Assembly (NCBI GenBank): GCA_900318535.1
Contig: ONKU01000025.1
Location: forward strand, 1 to 50,040
Length of the DNA: 50,040 nucleotides
Direction of reading: 5' to 3'
DNA from: an uncultured Prevotellaceae bacterium
GTDB lineage: Bacteria; Bacteroidota; Bacteroidia; Bacteroidales; Muribaculaceae
The notes under the pieces were generated by a model. That model was not told the origin of the DNA. It did no database searches and saw only the letters and a list, made by a program, of their open reading frames with translations. Both the position numbers and the translations under genes were made by a program. Positions within the stretch are counted from its first letter, which is position 1, and every line of letters begins with the position of its first letter. Below, in pieces: positions 1 to 6,999 of the stretch.

Positions 1-279
1 ACAAGCCAAGACCGTGTCATCGTCAGGATTGATGCCGATGCCGCTGTACTTGTGCATCATCTTGTACTCTTTGCCGTTGATGACGGTGTCCCCCTTGAGC
101 TCCAGCGTGAAGAACGTCTGACCGGGCTGGAAACCCATGTAATCGTTATCCCAATAATGCACGAAATAGCAGACCCACTGCACGCCTTCGCGCACGAATG
201 GCGTATAATCAGCCTCCTGGGCCATGTTTTGGCCGATGCCCAACAGAGCAAAAGCCATCATCAAAATTATCTTCTTCAT
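1..279 (-). CDS. Exported hypothetical protein, N-terminal part (runs off the window)
   Basis: The minus strand is open from an ATG at 279 to the window edge, giving 93 codons. The first 22 or so residues form a signal peptide (MKKIILMMAFALLG followed by IGQNMAQ), so the protein is exported. The mature part begins EADYTPFVREGVQWVCYF and has a segment with GDTVINGKEYKMMHKY. This resembles the start of many Bacteroidales secreted proteins of unknown function that have a beta-rich body. The C-terminus is missing, so no domain can be assigned. A TAATTTTG element 88 bases upstream could be its promoter. Confidence 0.8.
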   Translation of the reverse strand, partial: MKKIILMMAFALLGIGQNMAQEADYTPFVREGVQWVCYFVHYWDNDYMGFQPGQTFFTLELKGDTVINGKEYKMMHKYSGIGINPDDDTVLAC

Positions 280-366
280 AGTCTTTAAATAATTAATATA
301 GATAATAAATAATTCAGTCGTTATTGTTGTCTAAAATCGTCGATGGCGGTGACGTGAGTGTTGATG

Positions 367-374
367 CAAAATTA
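367..374 (-). promoter_or_regulatory. -7 element of the exported protein gene
   Basis: The minus strand reads TAATTTTG, a match to the Bacteroidota TAnnTTTG -7 element, about 88 bases upstream of the ATG at 279. Confidence 0.4.
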
Positions 375-437
375 CTGCTGTTTTGCCGGATTTTGCAAAT
401 TTTTTCGTAATACAAAACAATTTTATCTATCTGATAA

Positions 438-572
438 TCAACTTGTTATATTCCTGAAAATAATACATGCCGAAAACGGCCACAAAAACAAGGTCAAATA
501 GGCAGTGTATCTTTCGCCTAAAAGATGCAGCGAAAACAACACGAAAAAACCTAATGAGATAACACGTTTCAT
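438..572 (-). CDS. Possible small hydrophobic peptide, 44 aa
   Basis: The minus strand has an ATG at 572 and a TGA at 438-440. The peptide starts MKRVISLGFFVLFSLHLLGE and has a second hydrophobic stretch (YLTLFLWPFSACIIF). It would be a membrane peptide or a signal-peptide-like remnant. Support comes from a TAACTTTG promoter element at 604-611, about 30 bases upstream, which otherwise has no gene. It is short and AT-rich, and no family is recognised. It could also be the stub of a decayed exported-protein gene. Confidence 0.35.
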   Translation of the reverse strand: MKRVISLGFFVLFSLHLLGERYTAYLTLFLWPFSACIIFRNITS

Positions 573-603
573 AATAAAATAAATGTTCTATAAATCATGT
601 TTG

Positions 604-611
604 CAAAGTTA
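604..611 (-). promoter_or_regulatory. -7 element pointing toward the 44-aa ORF
   Basis: The minus strand reads TAACTTTG followed by C, a full match to TAnnTTTG. The only ORF that it could serve nearby is the short one at 438-572. Confidence 0.45.
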
Positions 612-619
612 GAATGAAT

Positions 620-705
620 CCATCAAAAACTCAAGTTTTTTGATGGGACACCTTTATTTTTAATATATTGGTAATCATTGATTTAAAAAACTTCGATGGG
701 ACACC
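620..705. repeat. Hairpin and two direct copies of GATGGGACACC
   Basis: Bases 620-646 form a near-perfect hairpin: CCATCAAAAAC pairs with GTTTTTTGATGG with one bulged base. The right arm runs into GATGGGACACC at 642-652, which is repeated exactly at 695-705, both just after an A/T tract. The second copy lies about 75 bases upstream of the regulator start. This could be a binding site pair for a regulator. The rest of the 280-785 gap shows only promoters and the small ORF. Confidence 0.45.
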
Positions 706-772
706 CCTGTGGCACTGTTTTTAAGAGGGCGTTTTTGGACCCTTTTGGAGGTTGAGATTGCATCATTTTTGC

Positions 773-780
773 TAAATTTG
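773..780 (+). promoter_or_regulatory. -7 element of the TPR regulator
   Basis: TAAATTTG ends 5 bases before the ATG at 786. With the usual Bacteroidota spacing, transcription would begin 1-2 bases before the start codon, so the mRNA would be essentially leaderless. Confidence 0.55.
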
Positions 781-785
781 CAGCC

Positions 786-2501
786 ATGAACAAGACCATT
801 TCATTCATTCTTTTTTTGTTGCTGTCCATACTGGCCAGCATGTTGCCTGGTTGCAGTGGACGCGAGTCACGTTATGACTCGCGGCTGGTGCATGCCGACT
901 GTGTTTTGCGCAGTAATGACCCTGACAGCGCTCTGCGACTGCTCACCGCCATCGATGATCACCAGTTATCAACAGATGGCGACCGAGCCTATCACGCGCT
1001 GCTGCTGACACAGGCACAGTACCGCTGCTACGTGGACATCACGAGCGACAGCACCATCAACGTAGCGCTCGATTACTACATGCGCTATGATGGAGAACAT
1101 GAAAAGCTCACTCGAAGCTATATTTATAAAGGAGCTGTAACCGAAGTGCTGGGTGACCCCGAGGAGGCCATGAACTATTATAAAAAAGCGGCAAGTGTAG
1201 CTACCCTCGATGACCATTTTAATCTGGGCTATGCCAAAATGAGAATCGGCTCGCTGTACCGTGACTATCTGGTGAAGGATAGCTCGGACATCACCTTCCT
1301 GAAACAAGCGTTGAACCACTTCCGCCAGGTGCCCGACAGTTTTTACATCGCCCAGTGCCTGTCAACGATTGGTAGTTCCTATTCTGCCATAAATCGGATC
1401 GATAGCGCCCTTGTTTATCTGGAGCAGGCCTACACGGTGATCAAGGCACAGAACCTAAAATCTATGGAAATCACGAACCAGCGTTATCTGGCCGATGCGA
1501 AGATGTTTAGCCACGATTTCAAGGATATTGAGGAGGCCAAGAATATCGCCGTGTCGCTGGCAAATCAAAATTCAGACGAACGTAACCACCTGCTGCTGGC
1601 AGCCGCCTATACACTTGCCAAGCTCAACAAGGCGGACTCGGCAAGTTTCTACCTTAAACAGGTGGAGCAGGATATGCTGACTGACGGCTTGCGGGTGCTC
1701 TATAACGATTGCCAGGCCGAGTTGGCCCGCTGCCATGGAGATGTGGAGCGGTTCAAGTATTATTTTGCGAGGGCCACTCAAATAGGAGACTCGTTGAACG
1801 ATAATGCAATGCAGATGCAGTTGCGGGATATGGAGGCCAAGTATGACAATGAAGCGCTAAAAAACAAGGCATTAAGGTACAAGAGCAACTGGCTATTGTC
1901 GCTGCTGGGTGCATTGCTGGCCATCAGTACCTTGGCCATCGCCTTGATGATGATTACGCGCAAGGCAGCAGAACGAAAACGTCAGATAGCGGCTAGCGAA
2001 GAAACGATTGATCGCCTACAGAGCGATGCTGCACAACTGGCGTCACAGCTCGAAGCAAACCATAAGATGAGCGAGGGGCTGAAGGCGACCATTCGCCACC
2101 AGATTGACACGTTCACGCAGTTGGTTGAGCTTCACTATACACAGTTTGCCCAATTTCCCAAGAAGTTTGACGAGCTGTTCAAGAAGGCGTACAACCTGAA
2201 CCAGCCCGACCCGTCGTTCTGGACGGGCCTACGCGCCTATGCGGACAGCACCTGCAACGGCATCATCACCCGCACGCTCGAGGAGCACCCGTCGCTCGCC
2301 GAGAGCGATGTGCGTTTTCTGAGCCTGTGCTGCAGCAACCTGCCCACCTCGGCAATCATGGCATGCCTGGGTTACAATGACCTGCACTCGATATACAGGA
2401 AAAAGCGGCGACTGGCCCAAAAAATGGGGCTGACGGCTAAACTCGACGACTATATCATGGAAATGCAGAACTCAAAGCCTGCACCTCCCCACGAGGACTG
2501 A
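786..2501 (+). CDS. TPR-containing membrane regulator with C-terminal HTH-like domain
   Basis: The 571-aa protein starts with a lipoprotein-type signal (Cys 23 after MLPG). TPR-like helical repeats fill roughly residues 40-340, for example DPEEAMNYYKKAASVA and RIDSALVYLEQAYTV. One transmembrane helix lies at about 368-391, followed by a basic coiled coil to about 435. The last 130 residues carry an all-helical region ending SIYRKKRRLAQKMG, which looks like a winged or LuxR-like HTH. This layout is typical of Bacteroidales TPR regulators that sense outside the membrane and act on DNA inside. The target is unknown. It is monocistronic, and the next gene is convergent and begins after a decayed remnant. 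Confidence 0.8.
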   Translation: MNKTISFILFLLLSILASMLPGCSGRESRYDSRLVHADCVLRSNDPDSALRLLTAIDDHQLSTDGDRAYHALLLTQAQYRCYVDITSDSTINVALDYYMRYDGEHEKLTRSYIYKGAVTEVLGDPEEAMNYYKKAASVATLDDHFNLGYAKMRIGSLYRDYLVKDSSDITFLKQALNHFRQVPDSFYIAQCLSTIGSSYSAINRIDSALVYLEQAYTVIKAQNLKSMEITNQRYLADAKMFSHDFKDIEEAKNIAVSLANQNSDERNHLLLAAAYTLAKLNKADSASFYLKQVEQDMLTDGLRVLYNDCQAELARCHGDVERFKYYFARATQIGDSLNDNAMQMQLRDMEAKYDNEALKNKALRYKSNWLLSLLGALLAISTLAIALMMITRKAAERKRQIAASEETIDRLQSDAAQLASQLEANHKMSEGLKATIRHQIDTFTQLVELHYTQFAQFPKKFDELFKKAYNLNQPDPSFWTGLRAYADSTCNGIITRTLEEHPSLAESDVRFLSLCCSNLPTSAIMACLGYNDLHSIYRKKRRLAQKMGLTAKLDDYIMEMQNSKPAPPHED

Positions 2502-2730
2502 TTACTCCTCGTCGCCGCCTTCGGCCTGGTGGGCAATGCATGACACATCCAATAACAGTTGCTGCTGACTTGGGTTGAAGTCTGCCGTGTGAGGATGTAA
2601 TATGGAACGAATAGACTATTGGGTGGTGTAGAAGCCTTCGTAATCCAGCTCTTCTTTGGTGCGCTCCTTGCTGTAAAGGCCCACGGGTTCCACGATTGCA
2701 TCACAGTTTTTCGGCCCAGTAACCTTGACT
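2502..2730 (-). pseudogene. Decayed C-terminal tail of a metallophosphoesterase paralogue
   Basis: Read on the minus strand from about 2725, one frame gives DAIVEPVGLYSKERTKEELD and ends at TAG 2616-2618. It is shifted relative to the intact gene upstream, which overlaps it and whose own tail reads DAIVEPVGLHCKQRSKEELE. The same frame continues past the TAG with protein-like sequence to AHQAEGGDEE and a TAA at 2502-2504. The DNA of the two tails aligns over about 70 bases. This is best explained as what is left of a tandem paralogue after deletion. No start or catalytic part remains. Confidence 0.55.
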
Positions 2731-3798
2731 CTCTAATTCTTCCTTGCTGCGTTGTTTGCAATGCAGGCCCACGGGCTCCACGATGGCATCCCCGTTTTTC
2801 TTTACGGTAACCCTGACGAGCAGGTTGTCGCCGCCGTTGGGGTGATCCACAAAGTTCATCGACGGCATGGTGATGTGGTGCACACCGCCAAACCAGCGCT
2901 CATCCCACGCATGGACATGTCCCCAAAACGCGATGGTCGTGTTCCAGTCGGCCAGTTTGTCCAGGATGTAATACAATTCCTCGCGGCAATAGGTCGAGGC
3001 GAACTCGTTCATCGACGGCCTGAAGATATTGGTGTGGGTAAAGGTAAAGGTGTTGCGGATCTCCTTTTTGTCACGTTGGAAGAAACCATTCTCAATTTCA
3101 TCAATCTGATAATTGCCTAGCGTGCCATTGGCCGAGTCCAGGAAGATGAATCGGTCGTATGCCGTGTCGTTTTCGCAGACTATTCTTATAGTGAATTCGT
3201 AGAACGAAGTTTTGAAAATTCTGCTGAACAGTGCCCATCCGTTGTGGGTGATGTCATGGTTGCCGACAACAGGATAAAACGGTATGGAATTTGGGAAGAT
3301 GTTATATTTGTTTTTCGTATAAATATTTTGGGTTCGTGGGTCATAGTATAATGCCGTATCGGCATAGACCTCGCCATCGTCAGCGAGAACAGGTTCAAGG
3401 TATTTGTTCATCCATTTTTCGGTGGCATTCCGTATTGCTTTCTCGGTATTATTGTAGTATTCAACCTTGGTATCGGCAAGGTCACCCAAGTGGCAATAGA
3501 ACAAGTCGCCGTGTTCCATACCGATTTCAAGCATTTCTTCAAGTCGGCCTGGGTCTATTGTGATGTGGCTATCGCTACCCACCAGGAACGAATACTCCTG
3601 AGTGGTGTCGGGCAGATATTTGTCCCAAGCCACCTCTATGGAGGAAAAGTTGACCAGTGATTGCATCACGCGATCATCAACGCTGGTGTTGCCGATGAGT
3701 ACGCCTTGAGGACTCACTTTCTCACATGAGGTGAAAGATATGTTTGCTGCCACCAGTGCCATGGCAGCCATGATGGTATATGCTATAGACTTTTTCAT
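2701..3798 (-). CDS. Calcineurin-like metallophosphoesterase lipoprotein
   Basis: The 365-aa protein has a lipoprotein signal with the Cys at residue 25 (NISFTSC). All the expected metal-binding motifs are visible in order: GSDSHI (D-x-H), HLGDLAD (GDxxD), VVGNHDI (GNHD) and FWGHVHAWDE (GHxH). It is therefore a binuclear-metal phosphoesterase placed outside the inner membrane; the substrate is unknown. I chose the ATG at 3798 (MKKSIAY) because it begins the signal peptide. An ATG at 3810 overlaps the stop of the barrel gene and would add MEIT. It is the second gene of a two-gene operon. Its 3' end overlaps the paralogue remnant. Confidence 0.87.
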   Translation of the reverse strand: MKKSIAYTIMAAMALVAANISFTSCEKVSPQGVLIGNTSVDDRVMQSLVNFSSIEVAWDKYLPDTTQEYSFLVGSDSHITIDPGRLEEMLEIGMEHGDLFYCHLGDLADTKVEYYNNTEKAIRNATEKWMNKYLEPVLADDGEVYADTALYYDPRTQNIYTKNKYNIFPNSIPFYPVVGNHDITHNGWALFSRIFKTSFYEFTIRIVCENDTAYDRFIFLDSANGTLGNYQIDEIENGFFQRDKKEIRNTFTFTHTNIFRPSMNEFASTYCREELYYILDKLADWNTTIAFWGHVHAWDERWFGGVHHITMPSMNFVDHPNGGDNLLVRVTVKKNGDAIVEPVGLHCKQRSKEELESQGYWAEKL

Positions 3799-3800
3799 TG

Positions 3801-4526
3801 TTATTTCCATCGATAAATTAAACCCACTTTGCCTGTTGTCTCATATTTGCTGGCCAGCTGGCTCATCGAGCCGGCGGGGCGGATATTGAACTCGCCAAAC
3901 AGCTTCCAACTGGGCTTGATTGTGTAGTAGAAGTCCAGACCCCAGTTGATGTTCCAGTTCTCGTAGTAGAAGTCGTCGTAGTTGCGGAACAGCAGACCCA
4001 CGTTCCAGCGGTGGGTGCGCGGCCGCAGTGAGGCATGGGCACCAAAGGTGAGCGTCAACGGCTCGGTATAGTGGTCACCCATCATGCTGTAGTTGATCAA
4101 CGAACCACCTAGGGTGATGTCCCAGTAGCCGCGTTCAAAACGGACCGACATGTTGGCCACATTCTCATTGGTGTTGAAACGGTGGTAGTGGTTGAACAGG
4201 TATTCACCCGAAGCAAACATGTGAAACGACTTGACCTTGATGTGATACTCTCCCTTGGCCTTGAATCCGTACAATTGTTTGGTGTACTGCAAATTGGTGC
4301 CTCCATCGATGCTCCAGTGATCGTTGAAGTAGTGCTTGTAGTGCAGCGTGTTGCCGACGCATGGACCCGTAATGATGTTTTTGCCCGTGGTCAACGAAAC
4401 CGAGGCCTCGTTCTTGTTTTCCCCGTCAAACGTGTGCTCACCGCTATAATACTGCGCTACAGCGGTACACATCGTTAGAGAGAACGTAAATAGTAGAATT
4501 ATACGTTTCAATATGTACATTTTCAT
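3801..4526 (-). CDS. Outer membrane beta-barrel protein
   Basis: The 241-aa protein has a signal peptide (ending near AVAQ) and then alternating aromatic/polar strands such as HIKVKSFHMFASGEYLF and WNINWGLDFYYTIKPSW. It ends in VGLIYRWK, the hydrophobic-aromatic end typical of outer membrane barrels. I do not recognise the exact family; length suggests 8-12 strands. It ends within a few bases of the metallophosphoesterase start, so the two are probably translated from one mRNA and may work in the same envelope process. Confidence 0.7.
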   Translation of the reverse strand: MKMYILKRIILLFTFSLTMCTAVAQYYSGEHTFDGENKNEASVSLTTGKNIITGPCVGNTLHYKHYFNDHWSIDGGTNLQYTKQLYGFKAKGEYHIKVKSFHMFASGEYLFNHYHRFNTNENVANMSVRFERGYWDITLGGSLINYSMMGDHYTEPLTLTFGAHASLRPRTHRWNVGLLFRNYDDFYYENWNINWGLDFYYTIKPSWKLFGEFNIRPAGSMSQLASKYETTGKVGLIYRWK

Positions 4527-4562
4527 ATTGTTGTTAGATGGATAGTTATGCTATTGAGGCTA

Positions 4563-4570
4563 CAAAGTTA
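4563..4570 (-). promoter_or_regulatory. -7 element of the barrel/metallophosphoesterase operon
   Basis: The minus strand reads TAACTTTG, 37 bases upstream of the ATG at 4526. Confidence 0.6.
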
Positions 4571-4656
4571 ACTCTTTTTTTTGATAACTGATGACAATTA
4601 TTACTCGTTTTTATTCAATGAGCCCCCTCGGCATGTGCGTGTTGCGAAAAAATGAC

Positions 4657-4664
4657 TACATTTG
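4657..4664 (+). promoter_or_regulatory. -7 element of the rhodanese/NUDIX operon
   Basis: TACATTTG lies 15 bases upstream of the first ATG at 4679. Confidence 0.55.
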
Positions 4665-4678
4665 TGCCCGGAATATAA

Positions 4679-5125
4679 ATGATAGATTTTATGGCACTAA
4701 TGATGATTAATATCAAGTCATTGCTCCTGCTGGCTATTGTGGCGATTGTTGCTGTCTCGTGCGCAAAAATTTTCAGCAAGGGTGCTGGCAATGGCAAGGC
4801 CCTTGCCGCCTTTGCCAACGTTGGTGTGGACGAGTTCCAGACCTTTATCGCCAATCCTGTCGTGCAACTGCTCGACGTGCGCACCCGTGAGGAGTTTGAC
4901 GAGGGTCACATTGCCGGGGCCACGCTCATCGATGTGAACGACAGCACCTTTGTCGAGCAGGCAATGGCCGTAATCGACAAGCAGCGTCCAGTAGCCGTCT
5001 ATTGCCGCAGCGGCCGCCGCAGCACACGAGCAGCCAACCTGCTCACGAGCCAAGGCTGTCAGGTGACCAACCTTGCAGGTGGCGTCATGGCATGGCAAGA
5101 TGCCGGAAAGGCACTGGTGAAATGA
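4679..5125 (+). CDS. Rhodanese-like sulfurtransferase, exported
   Basis: The 148-aa protein is a single rhodanese domain (about residues 45-148) behind a hydrophobic signal with a possible lipobox (VAVSC). The active-site loop reads VYCRSGRRS with the catalytic Cys, preceded by the LLDVRTREEFDEGHI motif, which is typical of the family. Single-domain periplasmic rhodaneses carry sulfur or act in redox stress; the acceptor here is unknown. An internal ATG at 4694 is an alternative start. The stop overlaps the next start (ATGA), so the NUDIX gene is translationally coupled. Confidence 0.88.
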   Translation: MIDFMALMMINIKSLLLLAIVAIVAVSCAKIFSKGAGNGKALAAFANVGVDEFQTFIANPVVQLLDVRTREEFDEGHIAGATLIDVNDSTFVEQAMAVIDKQRPVAVYCRSGRRSTRAANLLTSQGCQVTNLAGGVMAWQDAGKALVK

Positions 5126-5550
5126 CCTCGCCACGCAAGCACTATAACGTGGTGGCTGCCGTCATCGAGGTGGACGGCAAGGTGCTGTGCATGCAGCGCG
5201 GGGTGACCCGTTATCCCTATACGAGCCATCTGTGGGAGTTCCCTGGAGGTAAAATCGAGCCCGGAGAGACTCCTGAACAGGCTTTGCACCGCGAATTGCT
5301 CGAGGAAATGGACCTTGACGTCGAGGTGCATGAACTGCTGGCTACCGTCACTCACGACTATCCCGATTTCACCATCACACTGGCCGCTTATCACTGCACA
5401 GCGGCAACACGCGACTTCGTCATGCGTGAGCATGCCGCCAGCCGTTGGCTGCCGTGGCACGACTTGCCATCGCTTGCCTGGTGTGCTGCCGACGAAAAAC
5501 TGATTGAACAGTTCAGCGAACACGAATGCTCCCTAAACTCTAAACTTTAA
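5122..5550 (+). CDS. NUDIX hydrolase, MutT-like
   Basis: The 142-aa protein has a complete Nudix box (GGKIEPGETPEQALHREL continuing LEEM), with the RELLEE core that binds the metal. The opening KHYNVVAAVIEVDGKVL and the WEFPGG segment match the MutT/CTP pyrophosphohydrolase group, which clean oxidised or non-canonical nucleotides. I start it at the ATG overlapping the rhodanese stop; an in-frame upstream ATG at 5002 would lie wholly inside that gene. Its last residues (LNSKL) are encoded by the tandem heptamers that follow, so the natural C-terminus may have been changed by repeat insertion. Confidence 0.88.
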   Translation: MTSPRKHYNVVAAVIEVDGKVLCMQRGVTRYPYTSHLWEFPGGKIEPGETPEQALHRELLEEMDLDVEVHELLATVTHDYPDFTITLAAYHCTAATRDFVMREHAASRWLPWHDLPSLAWCAADEKLIEQFSEHECSLNSKL

Positions 5551-5560
5551 ACTCTAAACT
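5533..5560. repeat. Four tandem heptamers, CTAAACT type
   Basis: Four contiguous 7-base units (CTAAACT, CTAAACT, TTAAACT, CTAAACT) span the end of the NUDIX gene and stop 1 base before the terminator stem. Related units occur at 28946-28966 and 31843-31864. Confidence 0.8.
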
Positions 5561-5561
5561 A

Positions 5562-5596
5562 ATTGAAGGGGCGCTTCATAAAAGCGCCCCTTCAAT
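5562..5596. terminator. Bidirectional terminator
   Basis: A perfect 15-bp stem (ATTGAAGGGGCGCTT and its complement) with a 5-base loop lies between two convergent genes and can serve both strands. Confidence 0.85.
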
Positions 5597-5597
5597 T

Positions 5598-6794
5598 CTA
5601 TGCCTCCAAGTCGATGTTAAACTGTTCATGCCAGGGCAGGCCTTGCTTGTTGAGCACGGCCAGGAAGGGATCGGGGTCAAACTCCTCGACATTGTGCACG
5701 CCGGGTTTGCGCCACAGTCCCTTGAGGAACATCATTGCGCCCGTCATGGCAGGAACGCCAGTGGTATAGCTCACGGCCTGCATGCCGGTCTCCTCAAATG
5801 CCTTGTGGTGGTCACAGTTGTTATAGATGTAGTAGGTGAGCGGCTTGCCTTCCTTGTCCAGACCGCCGATGCGGCAACCTATGCTCGTCTCGCCGGTATA
5901 GTTCTCGCCCAGGTCCTGAGGATTGGGCAGCACGGCTTTGAGGAACTGCAGCGGCACAATTTCCATGCCCTGGTAGTTGATGGGCTCGATGCTGGCCATG
6001 CCGATGTCCTGAATCACGCGCAGGTGGGTCAGATATTCCTCGCCGAAGGTCATCCAGAACCTGGCGCGCCTGATGGTGGGGAAGTTGATAACCAGCGACT
6101 CCAGCTCCTCGTGGTACATGAGGTAGCTCTCACGCGGGCCAATCATGGGGTAGGTGAGGGGCTTGTGGATCTCCAGAGCGCCGGTCTCGACCCATTTGCC
6201 GTTCTCCCAGTAGCGGCCTTTTTGGGTGATTTCGCGGATGTTGATTTCGGGGTTGAAGTTGGTGGCGAATGCCTTGCCGTGGTTGCCGGCGTTGCAGTCC
6301 ACGATGTCGAGGGTGTGCATCTCGCTGAAGTGGTGCTTGGCGGCGTATGCAGTATAAACGCCGCTCACGCCCGGGTCAAAGCCGCAGCCCAGGATGGCCG
6401 TCAGCCCAGCCTGCTCAAAGCGCTCGCGGTAAGCCCATTGCCAGCTGTACTCGAAGTGGGCCTCGTCGCGCGGCTCATAGTTGGCGGTATCCAGATAGTG
6501 AACGCCGCAACGCAGGCAGGCTTCCATGATGGTCAGGTCTTGATAGGGCAGGGCCAGATTGATGACCATGTCGGGCTTGTGGCGGTTGAGCAGAGCCACG
6601 AGCTGGTCCACGTCGTCGGCATCTACCTGGTCAGTGGTGATGTTGTCTTTGCCGATGGCTCGTGCCACAGCGTCACACTTGGCGCGGTTGCGTGAAGCAA
6701 TCACGATTTCGTTAAACACGTCAGGATTTTGCGCACATTTGTGGGCGCACACGGTGCCGACGCCACCGCAACCAATGATAATGACTTTACTCAT
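5598..6794 (-). CDS. Carboxynorspermidine/carboxyspermidine dehydrogenase (saccharopine dehydrogenase family)
   Basis: The 398-aa protein begins with a Rossmann motif (VIIIGCGGVGTVCAHKC) and continues with the saccharopine-dehydrogenase-family landmarks ILGCGFDPGVSGVYTAY and a C-terminal catalytic domain. Length and features such as YLDTANYEPRDEAHFEYSW fit the carboxy(nor)spermidine synthase branch. That enzyme reductively joins aspartate semialdehyde to putrescine or diaminopropane using NADPH. It forms the first step of the alternative spermidine route used by gut Bacteroidales. speA lies 27 kb away on the same strand; the decarboxylase partner is not in the window. It is monocistronic. A lysine-pathway saccharopine enzyme is less likely. 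Confidence 0.85.
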   Translation of the reverse strand: MSKVIIIGCGGVGTVCAHKCAQNPDVFNEIVIASRNRAKCDAVARAIGKDNITTDQVDADDVDQLVALLNRHKPDMVINLALPYQDLTIMEACLRCGVHYLDTANYEPRDEAHFEYSWQWAYRERFEQAGLTAILGCGFDPGVSGVYTAYAAKHHFSEMHTLDIVDCNAGNHGKAFATNFNPEINIREITQKGRYWENGKWVETGALEIHKPLTYPMIGPRESYLMYHEELESLVINFPTIRRARFWMTFGEEYLTHLRVIQDIGMASIEPINYQGMEIVPLQFLKAVLPNPQDLGENYTGETSIGCRIGGLDKEGKPLTYYIYNNCDHHKAFEETGMQAVSYTTGVPAMTGAMMFLKGLWRKPGVHNVEEFDPDPFLAVLNKQGLPWHEQFNIDLEA

Positions 6795-6823
6795 GTTTCA
6801 AGCGTTTTTAGATGATTTGTGGG

Positions 6824-6831
6824 CAAAGATA
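6824..6831 (-). promoter_or_regulatory. -7 element of the dehydrogenase gene
   Basis: The minus strand reads TATCTTTG followed by C, 30 bases upstream of the ATG at 6794. Confidence 0.65.
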
Positions 6832-6957
6832 CTCATTCTTTTATACCAAAACAAATAATGTGCCTGAAAATTGACCTGAGGCGATGACATCTGTCCCCAT
6901 TGGTCGATAAAAAAGGTATGATTATCGAATTTATTTGTCCCATTTGCAACATTCAAG

Positions 6958-6965
6958 TACCTTTG
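6958..6965 (+). promoter_or_regulatory. -7 element of the TonB-receptor-like gene
   Basis: TACCTTTG followed by C lies 34 bases upstream of the ATG at 7000. Confidence 0.65.
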
Positions 6966-6999
6966 CATCGTCAAATCACACATTATAAGAGAATACAAC

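Noticed and set aside
744-770. GG...GC pattern resembling a -24/-12 promoter before the TPR regulator
   Set aside because: The spacing is 11 bases rather than 10 and the flanking consensus is missing; a TAnnTTTG element is present instead.
2450-2761. 103-aa minus-strand frame at the metallophosphoesterase 3' end
   Set aside because: It is in a different frame from the paralogue remnant, which explains the coding-like sequence better.
5533-5560. Telomere-like CTAAACT repeats
   Set aside because: They are short internal arrays beside gene ends on what appears to be an ordinary chromosome; no evidence of a linear end.
5628-6695. 355-aa plus-strand frame opposite the dehydrogenase
   Set aside because: Antisense shadow; the dehydrogenase on the other strand has clear motifs.
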